DNA of 64,000 nt from Zeus faber. Lineage: Eukaryota > Chordata > Actinopteri > Zeiformes > Zeidae. Both the position numbers and the translations under genes were made by a program. This document shows, one piece after another, positions 39,768 to 64,000 of this stretch. How positions within the stretch are numbered: the stretch's first letter is position 1; the number at the start of each line of letters is the position of its first letter. A model generated the notes under the pieces. The model worked only from the letters and a program-made list of their open reading frames with translations, did no database searches and was not told the DNA's origin. The DNA is taken from the NCBI GenBank assembly GCA_960531495.1, contig OY482846.1, positions 31,082,817 through 31,146,816 on the forward strand, given 5' to 3'.

Positions 39768-39973
39768 GGGAGAGGCGGGAATCGGCCAAACGGCGCCGCC
39801 GGCCGTCTGAGCTCACCTCTTTAGCCGCAGTTACTTTAATGCTGCTTTACCATGCGGCATTAACAGTGCATGAACGTGAATATTGGCAAAGTTCTACGAG
39901 CGAAGAACTTCACTCACTTTAGTTGATTCACTCAAAAGGTTGTTACAATGCATTGTCTTGTCTTTCTGAGCAA

Positions 39974-39979
39974 AATAAA
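39974..39979 (+). terminator. Polyadenylation signal of the type I keratin-like gene
   Basis: AATAAA 207 bp after the stop codon, followed by T/G-rich sequence from about 40008. First canonical signal after the stop. Confidence 0.75.
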
Positions 39980-40687
39980 CACATTTGACTGCTCTACACT
40001 GGTCTTGCTGGCGTCATTACTGTTTTCGTTACATTTCTACAAGTAAGAGATACTTGAAGAGAAGCTTTATCACAATGTGGTAATTATCGACGTGGTATAT
40101 TTCCTTTGGCCCATTTGCCAAGAGCGATGATCAGTATATGCTTTAGCGACCAACACCTACACAAACTTACTTAAAAACTAGCCTTACAAAAGGAACCCCT
40201 CCCCAAACCCACCCTTGCAACCTGAAATGAGTTGGACACCTGCCATCTTCAAGAATTTTTCACGCGCTTGTTTTTCAAGTGTTGTTCCAATGGCAAAATA
40301 TAAAGACATATCAAAATGATGTCTATAAGGGAAACACGTAGTTCCTAAAAGACATGCTGAGTCTAGAAACAAATCAGTTAAGGTTTGGTGGGTTTGGGAG
40401 AGTCTCTACACGCCCCAAAAGACACCAGGAGAGTAGCTGTGGTCATCTCTGTATCGTTTACAAAAGGCAAACGGCTGGGATATAGAAATCAGGCATCACG
40501 TTAATAATTTGTTGGTCACACCAAAAAAATGGTTCTTCCAAACGCAAATCTCTTCTACAATTGAAATTCTCATTGAAACTCAGCAAGTTCTACAGAAAGT
40601 TAAAAACAAATAAAGCACTAGTTTCTGTCGCCTTTGTGTCTTTAGATTAAATCATACGCAACCACAATACGTGCTTTTTATAAGAGA

Positions 40688-40697
40688 TTTATTTATT
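40688..40697 (-). terminator. Polyadenylation signals of ARPC2
   Basis: Two overlapping AATAAA on the minus strand, about 545-550 bp after the stop codon. The resulting 3' UTR (about 41239-40670) contains a GA tract downstream of the signal on the genomic map and a C-rich stretch (41040-41060). Confidence 0.65.
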
Positions 40698-41239
40698 TTC
40701 TTAAGACCAATGACAATGGTACAGACAACGAGAGAGAGAGAGAGAGAGAGATTTGAATTTTGAAGTCATCAAATGCATGGGTAATACAAGAAGGGGGAGA
40801 CTGGGGCGGGGGTGGGGGGAGGCAAGGCAAGAGTACCAAATGGAGTAAAAGATATCGTATCAAAAATTTCATTTTTTTTCTCATATATATATTTATATAG
40901 GACTAGTAATTCTCTTTAGCTATGCAAAGCCAGAAACAAGGAATGCCCCTTTCCCTCCATTAGCTCAAGCCTCAAGTTTCCAAGGTATAACCAACTTTAC
41001 TCAAATAAGAGCCAACTTTGTTTCATATTTTTTTGTTGGGGGGGCGGGGGGCGGGGGCGGACAAACAAACAAAACAAAACAAAACAAAACAAAAAAACCC
41101 TAAACAAAAAGTGGACATGTTTGGTTGGCGAGGGCATTCGAGGCATCCTGAAGTCCTGTCCAATGTGGCGCTGAGTCGACGTGGTTCGTGTCCAGAAGGT
41201 TTTTCCGATTGGCTGCAATAGGGCGGGGCTTGGGGGACC

Positions 41240-61845
<20,606 letters not shown>

Positions 61846-62311
61846 CGCAGCGGCGGAATTTCTTGTCGCGGTGGTTTTCTAACAGATTTCAGTCCGTTTT
61901 GTGTGGCGAGTTGTGGCTAATTTTTTCCTTTTTTTTTTTCCTCCCCCTTCCTCCTCGACGACACCGCTTCCGTCGAGTCTTCCCGTCTATGCTGCTTCCG
62001 CGTATTTCACGCCCAGGACCCCCCGAAGACTGCCCGCGGCTCTGCCTGCCTGCATAGCCACCTTTTTTTTTTTTTCATTTATTTTATTTTATTTATTTAT
62101 TTTTTCGGGCCCCCACACATCTTTATTTGGAATATTCTGTTAATTGTTTTTAATCACTGATGACAAATGGAGCGTGTCGATCGTTCTAAATAAGAGGACA
62201 ACGTGGTTATAACTTAAAAAAAAACAACAACATACACTGTATGTCAACATGTATTCAATTATTTCTCTATCTTGTGATATATTTTTCTGATCATATAAAA
62301 CCGTTGCTTGA

Positions 62312-62374
<63 letters not shown>
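62312..62374. repeat. (ATT)21 microsatellite
   Basis: Perfect trinucleotide repeat just upstream of ARPC2. Confidence 0.95.
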
Positions 62375-62375
<1 letters not shown>

Positions 62376-64000
62376 TTGCGAGTTTGGGCTTCCTCAAGCA
62401 AGCAAGAGATTTGACTTCTCAACCAAGGGTGATCTCTATTCCTCAGAGCATTTAACAACCCCACGCTGTTGTCGCGGCGGGCAGCGCGCGAACGGCGCAC
62501 GCGCTCTCACCCCGGGTGCAACAATCGTAACACATCAAAGTAATACAAATCTATCATAACACATGGAACATGGCTAACTAACACGAACAACGGCACGGCA
62601 ATTAACATTACTGTAGCTAAGAACACGTAAAACAATCGCCTTCCCCGACAACCCCAAAACACACAATGAACAAAGCATGGTGGGGAATCTCCGTCCAACC
62701 TCTATTCCCCAACACGCGACAATATTACCATTATTATTATTATTATTAGTGAAATATAAATATGTGCCCCTCCCCATGACGGTGCAACATGGGGGCCTCC
62801 GTGAAGCGTACCCGCTCCCTATGTAGATTAAAGCGGCTCATCCTACGGTAAGGCCAACACAACGATCAGGATTATACACTAAGTCAAACATTTGAGGGCT
62901 TATGAATATTATATCACATTTCTGCCAAGTCTGTTCCGCAAATTATACACACTGCGCCTTTAAATCCAAAGCTGGCTTCACACCTAAAACGACAAACGAC
63001 AAGAACAAACCTGAAGCCCATTCATTCCTATGAAGAGTCGGATTCCGCACGCGATAGGCTGTGACCCGCTGCCATAAGCCTCACTCCTTCTAATGCAGAA
63101 GGGGTGGGGGTCCGTCCGCAGTGTGCCAGTTCCGCGTCCGATCGAGGCTCCTTTAATCACCGGGTGTCATGACATTTCACTGCATATACATATAACCGCA
63201 CGTTTATGTATGTGACAAATAATCTCTTGAACTTGAACTTCACGGGTTTGACATTTTTAAACGTATACTGTTTTATCGGATCTTAAAACAAGTAAATGAT
63301 TAACGTATTTAAAATAACTGCATTATTAACGTTAACGTAGAAATGAATCTCTTTATATGGAAGTGAATTGTGTGTATTTTTTTTCTGCACTATGTAAACA
63401 CTATACAAAGGGGGTTTTAAAGGGGCAATAGACAACTTTTTTGCTTTTACTTATCATTATGAAGTTAATGTCGATTGCAGTGTAATGGATATAGACTTAT
63501 GGCACCATCAGCATTTAGACTGGTTCCCCATGGTTCTCATTATGCATTCAGATGGCCACCATGTACGAATCCCTGTTAAAATGACGGGTTTACGGCAGTG
63601 ACAGTCACAGGAAGTGCGTCAACCAATGTGCGACCATGAGTGGAAATGGCAACGATGGAGCATCTCCCCCACGTTGATCATAAACCCCTGAAGATAAAAA
63701 CAACTCAACCAATGCGACCAAAAGAAATAAAATGCAACTAAAGTTGTGACAATTTAAATGCACCTCTTCAGTGAACGCGCTTTCTCTCTTGTTTCCAACG
63801 TGGTGTTGATCATTTCCATGGAGCGCTCTGAGGAAATTGTAAAGCGACCTGGTTGTCTTTTGAACAGCGAAGATAATGATACCACTTGGGAACACAAGGG
63901 GGCAATCACTTGCTTGATGTTTGGCTCAGGGTTTCCATTAGCCGGTAATTACCGATTTTTTGCCTGGTAAATTTAATATAAAAAAAACAACCCTATAAAT
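62375..64000. other. Intergenic sequence right of ARPC2
   Basis: No gene recognised on either strand to the right edge. It contains the LINE-tail repeat at 63155-63243. Open frames near 63605-63970 lack family resemblance. Confidence 0.45.
63155..63243 (+). repeat. LINE-type 3'-tail repeat, copy 3
   Basis: AATCACCGGGTGTCATGACA, TTTCACTGCATATACATATA and TGACAAATAATCTCTTGAAC closely match 23893-23985. Confidence 0.7.

Overview
The window is vertebrate genomic DNA, almost certainly from a teleost fish. Genes are split into short exons with GT-AG introns, the proteins are closely vertebrate-like, and the introns are full of repeat types familiar from teleost genomes: L2-type LINEs, Tc1/mariner, hAT remnants, small palindromic MITEs and very long CA microsatellites. 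No bacterial, CRISPR or prophage-like feature is present.

Four protein-coding genes can be reconstructed exon by exon. (1) Bases 114-16052, minus strand: most of an obscurin-like gene (OBSL1 type), 17 coding exons encoding 17 Ig domains and one fibronectin III domain (about 1,777 residues). It starts inside the window and its 3' end lies beyond the left edge. (2) Bases 22023-32023, minus strand: a complete 9-exon type II keratin-like gene (411 aa). (3) Bases 32439-39767, plus strand: a complete 8-exon type I keratin-like gene (461 aa). Genes 2 and 3 are head to head, with 415 bp between their start codons, like KRT8/KRT18. (4) Bases 41240-61845, minus strand: a complete 10-exon ARPC2 gene (299 aa), the p34 subunit of the Arp2/3 complex. 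The type I keratin and ARPC2 genes are convergent. OBSL1 and ARPC2 both map to human 2q35, so the block looks like conserved synteny with a keratin pair between them.

All four products are cytoskeletal: a sarcomere/cell-cortex scaffold, two obligate heteropolymer partners of intermediate filaments, and an actin-branching subunit. There is no evidence that they form one pathway.

The rest is introns and intergenic DNA. Recognisable items are an L2 LINE with decayed endonuclease and reverse transcriptase (46.4-49.3 kb), a Tc1-like transposase remnant (37.3-38.2 kb), a hAT transposase remnant (27.7-29.0 kb), and a 1.9-kb element with 11-bp terminal inverted repeats (17.5-19.5 kb). There is also a foldback element with a 21-bp minisatellite (22.7-24.8 kb), three copies of a palindromic MITE, and several hAT-type MITEs. 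Two long CA/GT tracts lie directly against splice sites of the keratin genes.

I did not find a clearly new biological system. The most interesting items are the divergent keratin pair at this locus, the 120-bp GT repeat that forms the 3' splice region of one keratin intron, and the composite foldback element. All exon boundaries were read by hand from splice consensus and reading-frame continuity.
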